Of a stretch of 17,771 bases of DNA, positions 1 to 7,557 are shown piece by piece. Origin of the DNA: Anaeromyxobacter dehalogenans (GTDB taxonomy: Bacteria > Myxococcota_A > UBA9042 > DTJE01); contig DYKK01000035.1 in the NCBI GenBank assembly GCA_020722625.1, positions 1-17,771 of the forward strand. The letters run 5' to 3'. Both the position numbers and the translations under genes were made by a program. The notes beneath the pieces were generated by a model. The model saw only the letters and a list, made by a program, of their open reading frames with translations. It did not search any database and was not told the DNA's origin. The stretch's first letter is position 1; the number at the start of each line of letters is the position of its first letter.

Positions 1-226
1 GGTCGGACGGCGGGCCGCCGTCGAGGCGTTCGGCCCGGATGCGACGGAAGCCCGCGTCCCGGGCCGCCACGGCCATGCCGCACAGGGCCGAAGCCCCGGC
101 CCTCCCCCACCGCAGGACGACCCGGTCCCGCCGGTCCGATGGCAGCGAGGCGACCCACGCCTGCAACGCCGCGACCTCCGGGGGGGCCGGGGCCCGCGTC
201 CACGTCACGACCAGCAGGGGCGTCAT
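1..226 (-). CDS. Hypothetical protein, 3' end beyond the window
   Basis: An open frame runs leftward from an ATG at 226 to the window edge without a stop, giving about 75 codons. Its ATG overlaps the TGA of the upstream metallopeptidase in an ATGA junction, which is typical of translational coupling in one operon. Third codon positions are almost all G or C, as in its neighbours. The visible protein starts MTPLLVVTWTRAP and has no obvious signal peptide, membrane segment or motif. I do not recognise the family. Its place as fourth gene after exbD, tonB and a membrane peptidase suggests an envelope-related role, but that is only inference from context. Confidence 0.6.
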   Translation of the reverse strand, partial: MTPLLVVTWTRAPAPPEVAALQAWVASLPSDRRDRVVLRWGRAGASALCGMAVAARDAGFRRIRAERLDGGPPSD

Positions 227-1158
227 TGGACCTCGTCGGGGTTCACGCCCGATGGCCGCAGGGCCTCCAGGCGGGCCAGCTCCTCCTGGATGGCCCAGGC
301 CTCGCGCTGGAGGGCGGCCCTGCGGCGCTTGCGGGTATAGACGTACAGGAAGAGCGCCGTGATCACGACCCACAGGACCGCGGCGCTCGTCAGGAACCAC
401 AGGAGGGACCCCGTCCGGTCCATCTCGGACGCCGCGCGTTCCCACACCTCCCCGACCGGCGCCCCGAAGACGTGCTCGAACGCCGTGTCGAAGGGTATCC
501 CGCTCGCGACCTCGGTGATCAGGGCGGAGACCCCCGCCGGGGCCGCGGCGCGGTGGAGGTGCCGCACGAAGAGCATGGCCTGGGCATAGGCGAGGTGCAC
601 CGCGGGCGGGTCCGCGGGGAACCGGTCCGCGAGGTCCTCGATGGGGAGCCACGACCCGGTCGCCGCGGCCCCGAGCGCGGTCTTCAGGCGCTCTCCGACG
701 CCCTCGGAGGCCACGAGCATCGCGACCCCCTCGTGAAACCAGCGCGGGACCCGCCGGCCTCGCAACGCCGCGTCCAGGAACAGGTGCGCGAGTTCGTGTT
801 CGAAGGTGTCGGAGGCGTGGAAGACCTCGTTCCCCCGGGCGGACAGCACGATCAGGGCGCGGTCCGGAAAGGCCATCCCCGCCACCCATTCGCGGACCGG
901 CCGGCTGGTTCCCACCATGCGGCTCATGGCCTCCTCGTCGGAGGCCACGCGGACCTCGACCCGCCGGTCGTCGTGGACCCCCAAGAACCCGAGGACGTAC
1001 GCGCGCTTGTCCTCCGCGACGCGGGCCAGGCGTTCCGCCGCGCCCCTGGCCCCCTCGTCCGCCACAAACCGGAAATGGGGCGTCTCAAGGACCTCGGCCC
1101 GGGCGGCCGGGGACGCGAACAGCGCGAGCACCCCGATGATCCGCCACCACGTCGTCAT
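223..1158 (-). CDS. Membrane-anchored gluzincin-type zinc metallopeptidase (peptidase MA-like)
   Basis: A 311-residue protein with a signal peptide of about 21 residues (hydrophobic core IIGVLALFA, likely cleavage after ARA). The zinc site is HELAH at 121-125. A downstream WFHEGVA puts a Glu at 143 as probable third ligand, the pattern of gluzincin MA-like peptidases. One membrane segment at about 252-274 is followed by a basic stop-transfer run and a 35-residue, probably cytoplasmic tail rich in Arg, Leu and Glu. The catalytic domain should therefore sit in the periplasm, tethered to the inner membrane. It starts 3 bp after the tonB stop and overlaps the next gene by 4 bp, so it belongs to the exbD-tonB unit. 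The substrate is unknown. The motifs support peptidase activity, but it has to be inferred. Confidence 0.8.
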   Translation of the reverse strand: MTTWWRIIGVLALFASPAARAEVLETPHFRFVADEGARGAAERLARVAEDKRAYVLGFLGVHDDRRVEVRVASDEEAMSRMVGTSRPVREWVAGMAFPDRALIVLSARGNEVFHASDTFEHELAHLFLDAALRGRRVPRWFHEGVAMLVASEGVGERLKTALGAAATGSWLPIEDLADRFPADPPAVHLAYAQAMLFVRHLHRAAAPAGVSALITEVASGIPFDTAFEHVFGAPVGEVWERAASEMDRTGSLLWFLTSAAVLWVVITALFLYVYTRKRRRAALQREAWAIQEELARLEALRPSGVNPDEVQ

Positions 1159-1161
1159 GAG

Positions 1162-2181
1162 TCAGGGCCGCTGCCAGAAGAAGCGCGAGTGCGAGGAGGT
1201 CAGGTCCAGGATGAACCCGAAGTGGAAGGCAATCCGCCCCTTCTCGTCCGCGAGGCCCACGGGCGGATTCAGAAACGGCGCGGCCTCCCGGAAGGCGCGG
1301 ACGGCCTCGTCGTCCAGGAACGGCAACCCCGATTCCCGGACGACCTCGATCCGCTGGACCCGGCCGTCCGCGTCCAGGACCACGCCGAGCACGGTCAGGC
1401 GGTCCCGCGCGCCGTAGGCGGTCCCGGTCGGGTCTCGGGCCCGATACACCGTGCCCGGATCCCATTCCTGGCGAACCCGTTCCTTGACGCGCTGGAAGAA
1501 GTCCCAGTACTTGAACGACCGCGAGTTGACGAGGGTGGTGTCCCCCTCCCGGTCCACCCCCAGGAAGGCGTCGTCCGACCCGCCGCCGCCTTCCCCGTCC
1601 TGAGTCCCGGCGAATCCCAGACCCGATCCCACCGACAGGCCCGGGGGACCCCCCACGCCGGACCCCGGGCCTGACAGGGGGTCCTCGCGACGGAGCAGGG
1701 CCTCGCGGCCTTCGAGCCTCCGGGCCGCGGCCGGTTCCCGCCCGCGCGGGGGGCGCTCGATGCGGTCGGGCGTCCGCGTGGCCACCTTCGCCCCGCCCGA
1801 GGGGGTCGCCGGGCGGGGCGACCCGCCGGAGGCGGGTTTCCCGGAACGGACCCGGGCGCGCTGTTCCCGCTCCACCCGGGTGTTGTACCGGCTCAGGAAG
1901 CGGGCGTCCTTCGGGGGGGTCTCCTCCCGTTCGGGCGGCGCGATGTCCACGACCTGGCCCGACGCCTTCTCGGCCTGCCCGACCGGCTCCCGGCCGCGCG
2001 GTTTCTCGACGATCCTCAGCGGGACGGCCGCGGTCCTCGCGGGCGGACGGACGTCGAGCGCCGCGACCAGGAGGATCACGACGGCGTGCAGCAGGACCGA
2101 GACCGCGATTCCGACCCGCAGGCCGTGGCGCTCCCGGAACGCGGCGGATCGCGTCGCATCCATCGGGCCCCAGCGAAGCAT
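1162..2181 (-). CDS. tonB: TonB/TolA-like energy transducer
   Basis: A 339-residue protein from the ATG at 2181, which lies 1 bp past the exbD stop with a purine-rich GGGGGG run upstream. A second ATG at 2163 is also possible. The single N-terminal membrane segment (about 23-42) carries S28 and H32 in the SxxxH arrangement that TonB uses to couple to ExbB/ExbD. A long Pro/Arg/Gly-rich periplasmic linker follows, and then a C-terminal domain from about 222 to 339. This domain has the TonB/TolA C-terminal pattern: a helix with VKERVRQEW, then strands around LGVVLDADGRVQRIEVV and a helix with LDDEAVRAF. TonB transmits proton-motive-force energy to outer-membrane receptors. No receptor gene is visible here, so the client could equally be a Tol-like or gliding-type machine. 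Adjacent exbD supports the role. Confidence 0.82.
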   Translation of the reverse strand: MLRWGPMDATRSAAFRERHGLRVGIAVSVLLHAVVILLVAALDVRPPARTAAVPLRIVEKPRGREPVGQAEKASGQVVDIAPPEREETPPKDARFLSRYNTRVEREQRARVRSGKPASGGSPRPATPSGGAKVATRTPDRIERPPRGREPAAARRLEGREALLRREDPLSGPGSGVGGPPGLSVGSGLGFAGTQDGEGGGGSDDAFLGVDREGDTTLVNSRSFKYWDFFQRVKERVRQEWDPGTVYRARDPTGTAYGARDRLTVLGVVLDADGRVQRIEVVRESGLPFLDDEAVRAFREAAPFLNPPVGLADEKGRIAFHFGFILDLTSSHSRFFWQRP

Positions 2182-2182
2182 C

Positions 2183-2605
2183 CTAGTCCCCCCCCTCGGC
2201 CTTGCGCTCGACCGAGGCGGCGAAGTTCTTGACCCCGAGCGAGCGCAAGGTGTCAATCACCTCCATCACCCGCCCGTACGGCACCGTCCGGTCCCCGTCC
2301 ACCACGGCCTGGACCTCGGGGATCTCCCTCACGATCGCCGGCACCCTGTCGCGGACCTGGTCCAGGGTCACCGCCTCCCCGTTCAGGAACAGGGAGCCGT
2401 CCTGCGAGACCACGAGCGCCAGGGTCGTCGCGGTCACGTCCTGGCCCGTCGCCGCCTCGGGCAGCCGGACCTCGATGGCGTTCCTCGTGATGTAGGTCGC
2501 GGTGACCATGAAGATGATCAGGAGGACCAGCATGATGTCCACCATCGGGGTCACGTTGATGTCCGTGATGATGTCGCCGTCTCGATCGGGGGGTGCCGAG
2601 GCCAC
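2183..2605 (-). CDS. exbD: ExbD/TolR-family biopolymer transport protein
   Basis: A 140-residue protein, the usual length for ExbD/TolR. A short cytoplasmic N-terminus leads into INVTPMVDIMLVLLIIFMV at about 16-34, the single membrane helix with the conserved Asp at 23 that takes part in proton translocation. The rest is a periplasmic domain with the typical VVDGDRTVPYGRVMEVIDTLRS region. The start is GTG at 2605, chosen because GGAGGG lies 5 nt upstream and the nearby ATG is out of frame. It is the first gene after a divergent promoter, and no ExbB/TolQ/MotA-type partner is encoded beside it. That is unusual, because exbB normally precedes exbD, so the channel subunit must come from another locus. 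Confidence 0.92.
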   Translation of the reverse strand: MASAPPDRDGDIITDINVTPMVDIMLVLLIIFMVTATYITRNAIEVRLPEAATGQDVTATTLALVVSQDGSLFLNGEAVTLDQVRDRVPAIVREIPEVQAVVDGDRTVPYGRVMEVIDTLRSLGVKNFAASVERKAEGGD

Positions 2606-2610
2606 GCGTT

Positions 2611-2616
2611 CCCTCC
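2611..2616 (-). promoter_or_regulatory. Ribosome binding site fixing the GTG start of exbD
   Basis: On the minus strand this reads GGAGGG, 5 nt before a GTG. The ATG just upstream (2618) is in another frame, so this site supports GTG at 2605 as the true start. Confidence 0.6.
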
Positions 2617-2631
2617 ATGCGCCTGATTTCT

Positions 2632-2660
2632 ACTATCCGTCTTCGACCGGGAACGGTCAA
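2632..2660 (-). promoter_or_regulatory. Sigma-70-type promoter for the exbD-tonB unit
   Basis: On the minus strand there is TTGACC (plus 2655-2660), a 17-bp spacer, and GATAGT (plus 2632-2637). These match the consensus hexamers at 5 of 6 and 4 of 6 positions. It lies 26 nt upstream of the GTG start of exbD. Found by eye and not tested against background. Confidence 0.5.
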
Positions 2661-2688
2661 GGCCGCGCGGCGATTCCGTCGTTTCCCG

Positions 2689-2717
2689 TGGACGGCGGGC
2701 GCCCATGGGGGTATTGT
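2689..2717 (+). promoter_or_regulatory. Sigma-70-type promoter for the CxxCxxCC protein gene
   Basis: TGGACG (2689-2694), a 17-bp spacer and TATTGT (2712-2717) match consensus at 4 of 6 positions each. It is divergent from the exbD promoter, and the -35 elements are about 28 bp apart. As at exbD, 26 nt separate the -10 from the start codon. Confidence 0.42.
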
Positions 2718-2743
2718 CGGCACGGTCTCTCGGAAGGAGCGTC

Positions 2744-4285
2744 ATGGACACCGCCGACGCGCCCCGGTCGCATCCGGACACCGTGGTCCCGCCCCTGCGC
2801 CCCGACATCAGGCTCGAAGAGGCCGAGAAGGCCGGAGAAAAGGTCTATGTCCTTGTGGACCCGCGCTTCGAGCGCCGGGTCCGGCTGGACCGGCGGGGCC
2901 GGGATGTCGTCGCCCTGCTGGACCGCGCCCAGCCGTTTCACGCCCTCCTGGACCGGATCGCGATGACCGGGACTCCCATGACGCCCGAGGCACTGCACCG
3001 AGTCCTGGACGCCTTTGCGGGACTGGGTCTGCTCGATGGGTCGGTGTCCGACGAGGACCCGCTCCGCCGGACGGCGCCGGACGGCAGCGCGGACCCCGTG
3101 CCCCTGCTGATCCCCGAGGACCTGCGCTTCACGTGCACCGGTTGCGGGTCGTGCTGCCTCGGGGTCAACGTGGGTCCCGTGGGGGAGGCCGTCGCGCAGG
3201 GCGTCCGCGACCGCATGGCGGACCTCGACCCCGAGACCGTCCCCGGCAAGGCCCCCTTCTTCACGATGGTCCCCGACGGCGAGGAGGACGAGGTCCTCGT
3301 GTGCCAGAGCCGCAATGGGGCGTGCCTGTTCCTGGACCCAGACGGCCTGTGCCGCATCCACCGCCGCCTGGGGGCACCGGCCAAGCCCCTGGTGTGCCGC
3401 CTGTTCCCGTACCGGTTCGTCTGGACCCCGGACGGCGTCCTCGTCGGCCTCCAGACCGAGTGCCGCGACATCCTGCGCGCCTCGCTCGGGCGGCCCGTCC
3501 GGGAACAGGAGGCCGACCTGCGGGAGGTCCTCGCCCTCCTCTCGAAGATCCCCAGGGTGCGTCCCCACCTGTCCCTCGACGGCGAGACGACATTTTCATA
3601 CAGCGATTATCTGACCCTTGAACGTGAGATCCTGGCCGCGGTGGACGCGGCCGCGGGACGGGGCGGATGGGCGATGCTCCTCGCGGCGAACCGCGTGCTG
3701 CTCGCGCGGTGCCGGCCGGCCGCGGACACGGGCCCGAAGGCGGGCGACCTGCGCGTCGAGTTCTACTCGCTCCTGCGGGACGTGGGAGAGACCCTCATGA
3801 GGCTCAAGGATCGGTACTACGAGGAGGGCGGCCGCATCCGGTTCCACACCGAAAACCTCGACATGGCGGTCGAGGCGTTGCGGGACGCCCCCCTGTTCGC
3901 GCGCACGGTCCTGTCGGACGAGGAAGGAGAGTCTTCGCGCTTCGCGAGGCTGGTCCTCTCGAACTTCTGGCGTTCGCGCGAGGAGGCGTTCGGGCCTCCG
4001 GACCTGGTGACGGCCGCGTCCGAACTCGCGTTCGCGTGGTTTCTGGCCCGTGCCGTGGCCGTGTCCCGCGTCCGCCAAGTCCACCGGCGGGTCCCGGACC
4101 CACGCGACCTCGTGGACGCCTGGGTCTTGACCCACATGCTCCTGCGCAACCACCGGGTCCACGACTCCTTGCAGGCGTTTCGGGACCGCGTGAGGCATGT
4201 CTTCGTACACCGCCTGGGCGACGTGATCGCGGGCCGGGCGGACCTGGAACAGACGAATCCCCAGACGGATTTCTATCTCTTCTAG
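2744..4285 (+). CDS. YkgJ-type CxxCxxCC cysteine-cluster protein with PqqD-like N-terminus
   Basis: A 513-residue protein from the ATG at 2744, chosen because GGAAGGAG lies a few bases upstream; a longer in-frame start at 2705 lacks such a site. Residues 130-240 hold the metal-cluster region: CTGCGSCC (Cys 131, 134, 137, 138), then Cys 187, 194, 203, 218 (in CRLFPY) and 240. This is the pattern of the YkgJ/FliB-like Zn/Fe-chelating family. Residues about 35-100 (V.DPRFERRVRLD, then helices ending in GLGLLDG) resemble the small PqqD/RRE winged-helix fold; this call is tentative. The C-terminal 260 residues are mostly helical with no motif I recognise. It has no signal peptide, so it is probably cytoplasmic. 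The gene converges on the PP2C gene with 11 bp between stops. Function is unknown; a protein-modifying role like that of FliB is one possibility. Confidence 0.82.
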   Translation: MDTADAPRSHPDTVVPPLRPDIRLEEAEKAGEKVYVLVDPRFERRVRLDRRGRDVVALLDRAQPFHALLDRIAMTGTPMTPEALHRVLDAFAGLGLLDGSVSDEDPLRRTAPDGSADPVPLLIPEDLRFTCTGCGSCCLGVNVGPVGEAVAQGVRDRMADLDPETVPGKAPFFTMVPDGEEDEVLVCQSRNGACLFLDPDGLCRIHRRLGAPAKPLVCRLFPYRFVWTPDGVLVGLQTECRDILRASLGRPVREQEADLREVLALLSKIPRVRPHLSLDGETTFSYSDYLTLEREILAAVDAAAGRGGWAMLLAANRVLLARCRPAADTGPKAGDLRVEFYSLLRDVGETLMRLKDRYYEEGGRIRFHTENLDMAVEALRDAPLFARTVLSDEEGESSRFARLVLSNFWRSREEAFGPPDLVTAASELAFAWFLARAVAVSRVRQVHRRVPDPRDLVDAWVLTHMLLRNHRVHDSLQAFRDRVRHVFVHRLGDVIAGRADLEQTNPQTDFYLF

Positions 4286-4296
4286 TTGCGTGGGGT

Positions 4297-5076
4297 TCAC
4301 GGGTCGGGCCGCACGAGCACGACCGTGATGTTGTCGTGGCCGCCCGCCTCCTCGGCCGCGGCCACGAGACGGTGGCCCCGATCCTCCAGGGACCCGGGTC
4401 CGTCCAGGATTCCCCGGATGACGTCGTCCTCGAGCATATCGGTCAGCCCGTCCGAGCACAGGAGGTAGAGGTCCCCCGGCCGGACCCTCCGCTTGAAAAA
4501 GTCCATCGCGGCCCGCTCGGACAGACCGATGGCCTTCAGAATGACATTGCGGTACGGGAACGACCTCGCCTCGGACGGCCGGATCATGTCGAGCCGCAGG
4601 TACTCGTTCAGCAGGGAGTGGTCCACGGACAACTGGCGCAGGCGGCCCTCGCGCAGCCGATAGACCCGGCTGTCCCCGGAATAGACGACGAACAGCGTCG
4701 CTCCATGGAAATAGGCGGCCACCAGCGTGGTGCCCATCCCGGCCAGGGCCTCGCTCTCGGACGCCATGTCCAGGATCAGGCGGTTCGCGAACTCGACCGC
4801 GGCCAGGAGGTCGGCCTCGCCCCGCGAGCGCAGCCGAAAGACGTCGCGGACGCGCCGGACCAGCGGGTTCATCGCCTCGTCGCCCACGCGCCCCGTAAAC
4901 CAGTCCCGCAGGGCCCCGACACACACGCTTGCGGCCACGTCGCCCCGCTGGTGTCCCCCCATCCCGTCCGCGACCGCATACAGCCCCTGCTCGGGCAGCA
5001 CGAGGTAGGCGTCCTCGTTCCGGCGGCGCACGCGCCCCACCACCGACTCGGCCCAGGCTTCCGGCCGATCGCCCAT
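4297..5076 (-). CDS. PP2C-family Ser/Thr protein phosphatase
   Basis: A 259-residue single-domain PPM/PP2C phosphatase, close to the usual 240-260 for bacterial PrpC/Stp enzymes. The family motifs appear in order: RRNEDA (18-23), DGMGGH with metal-binding Asp 37, GTTLVAA (115-121), SGDSRVYR (133-140), CSDGLTDM with Asp 209, and GGHDNITVV with Asp 248. All metal ligands appear intact, so it should dephosphorylate phospho-Ser/Thr using Mn or Mg. No signal peptide or membrane segment is seen, so it is cytoplasmic. The start at 5076 has GGAGGG just upstream. It is the last gene of a run that begins with a Ser/Thr kinase, which makes that kinase or its targets natural substrates. That pairing is inference. 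Confidence 0.95.
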   Translation of the reverse strand: MGDRPEAWAESVVGRVRRRNEDAYLVLPEQGLYAVADGMGGHQRGDVAASVCVGALRDWFTGRVGDEAMNPLVRRVRDVFRLRSRGEADLLAAVEFANRLILDMASESEALAGMGTTLVAAYFHGATLFVVYSGDSRVYRLREGRLRQLSVDHSLLNEYLRLDMIRPSEARSFPYRNVILKAIGLSERAAMDFFKRRVRPGDLYLLCSDGLTDMLEDDVIRGILDGPGSLEDRGHRLVAAAEEAGGHDNITVVLVRPDP

Positions 5077-5131
5077 TCACCCTCCGATCACGTTCGCCGG
5101 ACCACCCACCGCGTCCGCCCGCCCGGAGCCC

Positions 5132-6841
5132 TCACGGTCCCCGGTCCGCCTTCGTGGGAGGTGCCGGCAGGATGGGTGCCCGCTCCTTGGCCTCCTGGGA
5201 CCTCTGGAGTTCGACCTCCGCGAACAGCATCTCGGGGGCCACGGTCGAGACCGGGACCGACCCGGACTCCGCCCCGCAGTATCCGTTGAACACGCCGTAC
5301 CGGTCGGAGGTGGCCACGATCTTGTTGATGGACGACAGAGGGGTCCCCACGATCTCGACGCCCCTCACCAGCGTCACATCGCCCGTCTCCGCGTCCACCC
5401 GATAGGCCACGCGGGGCATGCCCTTGAACGCCTGGTAGCCATAGGTGCTCGTGTTGGTGGAACCGCCCGCGATGGTCTCGATGATCAGGCCGTAGGGCTT
5501 GCCCTGCCTCCGCACCTCCTCGAGCAGCATCTCGCGCAGCCGCGCAGGGGAGACCGGGTCGGTCCCCTGGACCACGAGCGTGGCCATCCGCCCCACGGGC
5601 CGCTGGAACCCGTCCGACCGCCCGTGTCCGTTCGAGCGCTCGAAGCCCTCGACCGGGCGGCGCGACAGCAGGAACCCCCGCAGCACGCCGCCCTCGACCA
5701 GGACCGCCCGGGTCGCCCGCACGCCCTCGTCGTCCACGCGATAGTGCCCGTTGAGCGGCGTCCCGTCCCACGCCGGCAGCGTCGGGTCGTCATACACCGC
5801 GATGAAGTCCGGGAGGATCTTCCGCCCGAGGTGCCCCTTGAACGTCCGCCCCTCTTCCTCGTCCTCCTGGCGCTGCCCCTCCAGGCGATGGCCGATGGTC
5901 TCGTGGAAGAAGACCCCCGTGGCCTCGGGCGACATCAGGACCGGCACGGTGGCCGGGTCCAGCACGGGCGCCCTTCGGAGCCGGCACAGCCGCTCGGCCA
6001 TGGCCCGGACCTCGGCCTCGATCCGCTCGGGCGCCGGCAGGTCCGCCGGGGTTCGGCCGTAGTGGTACACCGCGTCCTCGAGCAGTTGCCCGTCATCCGC
6101 CCGTACCAGGGCGGACGCCAGGACCATCACGTAGTCGTCCACGGTCCGGACGACCGTCCCCTCGGTCGTGACCATGGTCCGGACCAACCGCGTCGCCGAG
6201 ACCTCGACGGACGAATCGAAGACCTCCGGGTAGTCCAGGAAGGCCCCCGACAGGCGCCGGACCGCCCTCTCCCACGACGCCCGATCGAACGAGAAGGGCC
6301 CGGCCTGCTCGACGAGGCGGACCGGCTCTTCCCGGGTCATGCTCCCGGTCGTACGCGCCTTCGGCTCGTTGACGAGTTTCCCGCGGACCTTCAGGTACGA
6401 CACCAGGGCCGCCTTGTATTGGAAGTCCGTCAGCAACCACAACACCCGTCGCAGGGCCTCTTCCGACCTCTCGATCGGGCCGAGGTTGTTGGGAACGTAC
6501 TTCTGGGAGGGATTGAAGAGGGCCTCTTCGTCCTGCGACGAATCCAGGGAGTAGTCCCCGACCCGGACCTCGACGTTCACGAACCGGTTCCTGGAGCGGT
6601 TGCTCTGGAAGACGGCCCCGGCCTTCCCGCTGACGTACGTGCGGTCGAGGTCGCGCACGGAGTATGCGATGAAGTAGGGCGCGTCGTATCCCTCGAGGCG
6701 CAGCCGTTCCCGGTTGCGTTCGAGTTCCCGCGTCATGGCCCGCAGGACCCAGTCGTCCGGGGCCGCTTCCGCGCCCGGGGGGATCCAGGCCGCAGCGATC
6801 GCCACGCACGCCGCCCATGCCGGACGCGCGAACCGGGTCAT
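5132..6841 (-). CDS. Exported TldD/PmbA-family metallopeptidase homologue
   Basis: A 569-residue protein from the ATG at 6841, which overlaps the Nudix stop as ATGA. The C-terminal half carries the TldD signature: HETIGH at 313-318, matching the HExxxH zinc motif, and CGAESGSVPV with Cys 522 in the place of the third zinc ligand of TldD. The GGSTNTSTYGYQ segment (459-470) is also family-like. Known TldD/TldE pairs are cytoplasmic and cleave unfolded peptides such as microcin precursors. This copy instead begins with an apparent signal peptide: MTRFARPAWAACVAIAAAWI, then GAEA|APDDW, with cleavage near 27. No PmbA/TldE partner is adjacent. About 290 residues precede the zinc motif, so the whole chain is longer than E. 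coli TldD. A periplasmic or secreted peptidase is likely. Substrate unknown. Confidence 0.85.
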   Translation of the reverse strand: MTRFARPAWAACVAIAAAWIPPGAEAAPDDWVLRAMTRELERNRERLRLEGYDAPYFIAYSVRDLDRTYVSGKAGAVFQSNRSRNRFVNVEVRVGDYSLDSSQDEEALFNPSQKYVPNNLGPIERSEEALRRVLWLLTDFQYKAALVSYLKVRGKLVNEPKARTTGSMTREEPVRLVEQAGPFSFDRASWERAVRRLSGAFLDYPEVFDSSVEVSATRLVRTMVTTEGTVVRTVDDYVMVLASALVRADDGQLLEDAVYHYGRTPADLPAPERIEAEVRAMAERLCRLRRAPVLDPATVPVLMSPEATGVFFHETIGHRLEGQRQEDEEEGRTFKGHLGRKILPDFIAVYDDPTLPAWDGTPLNGHYRVDDEGVRATRAVLVEGGVLRGFLLSRRPVEGFERSNGHGRSDGFQRPVGRMATLVVQGTDPVSPARLREMLLEEVRRQGKPYGLIIETIAGGSTNTSTYGYQAFKGMPRVAYRVDAETGDVTLVRGVEIVGTPLSSINKIVATSDRYGVFNGYCGAESGSVPVSTVAPEMLFAEVELQRSQEAKERAPILPAPPTKADRGP

Positions 6842-7272
6842 CTCGAGTTCCCTTCGACCCCCGCGAGCAGGGCGATCGCGTCCTCGTCCGCCGGGGGGAA
6901 CGAGTACGACGCAAGGTCCGCGAGCGGGACCCACGCGAAGGCCGCGCAGTTCAGGGCCTGAGGTTCCCCCTGGACCAGGGTGCAGTGGTAGGCGCGGAAG
7001 TCCACGGAGAACTCCCGGTAACAGTGGACCTTTCGATCGAGCAAGGCCCCCACGGTCACCCCGACGCCGAGTTCCTCCATCATCTCGCGCCGCAGGGCCG
7101 TGGCATCATCCTCGCCGGGTTCGACCTTGCCCCCGGGGAACTCCCAGAAAAGCGGGAAGACCGCGTGGGGATTCCGCTGCGCGATCAGGTACCTCCCCTC
7201 CCGCTCGACGACCGCGGCCACGACCTGGACCGTCGGCAACGACCCCGCGGTCCGGTGTTCCGGGTCCGCCAT
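6838..7272 (-). CDS. MutT-type Nudix hydrolase
   Basis: A 144-residue cytoplasmic protein. The Nudix box is complete at 48-70: Gly 48, Glu 54, then RE at 62-63, EE at 66-67 and Gly 69, fitting GX5EX7REUXEEXGU. The WEFPGGKVEPGE lead-in and the aromatic/acidic stretch SYSFPPADED near the C-terminus resemble MutT/8-oxo-dGTP diphosphatases. The likely reaction is hydrolysis of an oxidised nucleoside triphosphate to the monophosphate, but Nudix substrates cannot be read reliably from sequence. The start is set at the ATG at 7272, which shares one base with the TGA of the upstream small gene (TGATG). An in-frame codon at 7302 would overlap that gene further. Its stop overlaps the TldD-like start. 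These tight overlaps argue for coupled translation. Confidence 0.88.
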   Translation of the reverse strand: MADPEHRTAGSLPTVQVVAAVVEREGRYLIAQRNPHAVFPLFWEFPGGKVEPGEDDATALRREMMEELGVGVTVGALLDRKVHCYREFSVDFRAYHCTLVQGEPQALNCAAFAWVPLADLASYSFPPADEDAIALLAGVEGNSR

Positions 7273-7469
7273 CACTTCGCCTGGCTCAGCGAGGACTCGC
7301 ACGCTTCCTTGGACATCCCCGCGTTCACCCGGTCCGTGAACGTCTGGCAGAGGTTCTTGTCCTGCTTTTCTTCGCAGTAGTACTTGACCAGTTTCTCGCA
7401 GGGATTGCCGCCGCAGGCCGAGGCCCCCAGCGCCGCCCCCGCGATCAGAGCCATCACGATTCGCCTCAT
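7272..7469 (-). CDS. Small cysteine-rich exported protein, possible lipoprotein
   Basis: A 65-residue protein with a strong ribosome site (AGGAGG, about 8 nt before the ATG at 7469). It opens with a short basic N-terminus and a hydrophobic stretch MALIAGAALGASAC. Cys 19 could be a lipidated Cys, although the -3 residue is Ala rather than the preferred Leu, so the lipobox is weak. The mature part of about 46 residues is charged and has four further cysteines (24, 32, 41, 57), enough for two disulfides if periplasmic. I do not recognise the family. It is followed by Nudix, TldD-like and PP2C genes with overlapping junctions, and preceded by the kinase gene 88 bp upstream. It might be a structural envelope peptide or a substrate of the exported peptidase. 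Neither has direct support. Confidence 0.78.
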   Translation of the reverse strand: MRRIVMALIAGAALGASACGGNPCEKLVKYYCEEKQDKNLCQTFTDRVNAGMSKEACESSLSQAK

Positions 7470-7507
7470 GGTCTCATCCTCCTTGTCCTTGAGTCCTTTT
7501 GCCGATG

Positions 7508-7525
7508 TCGAGGGATCCCCCTCGA
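7508..7525. repeat. Inverted repeat between kinase and small lipoprotein genes
   Basis: TCGAGGG, 4 nt, CCCTCGA forms a perfect 7-bp stem in the 88-bp gap. No T-run follows on the minus strand, so it is not a clear intrinsic terminator. It could be an mRNA processing or attenuation hairpin separating expression of the kinase from the four genes behind it, or a dyad for a regulator. Confidence 0.4.
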
Positions 7526-7557
7526 GCCCAATCTACCTCCACGCGAAGTCCACGCGC

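Noticed and set aside
139..1674. Long plus-strand open frame of 511 codons
   Set aside because: It lies opposite the peptidase and tonB genes, which have recognisable motifs. High GC content leaves few stops, so it is an antisense shadow.
2705..2743. Longer start for the CxxCxxCC protein at 2705
   Set aside because: The extra 13 residues overlap the putative -10 region, have no ribosome site and are not family-like. The ATG at 2744 follows a good GGAAGGAG.
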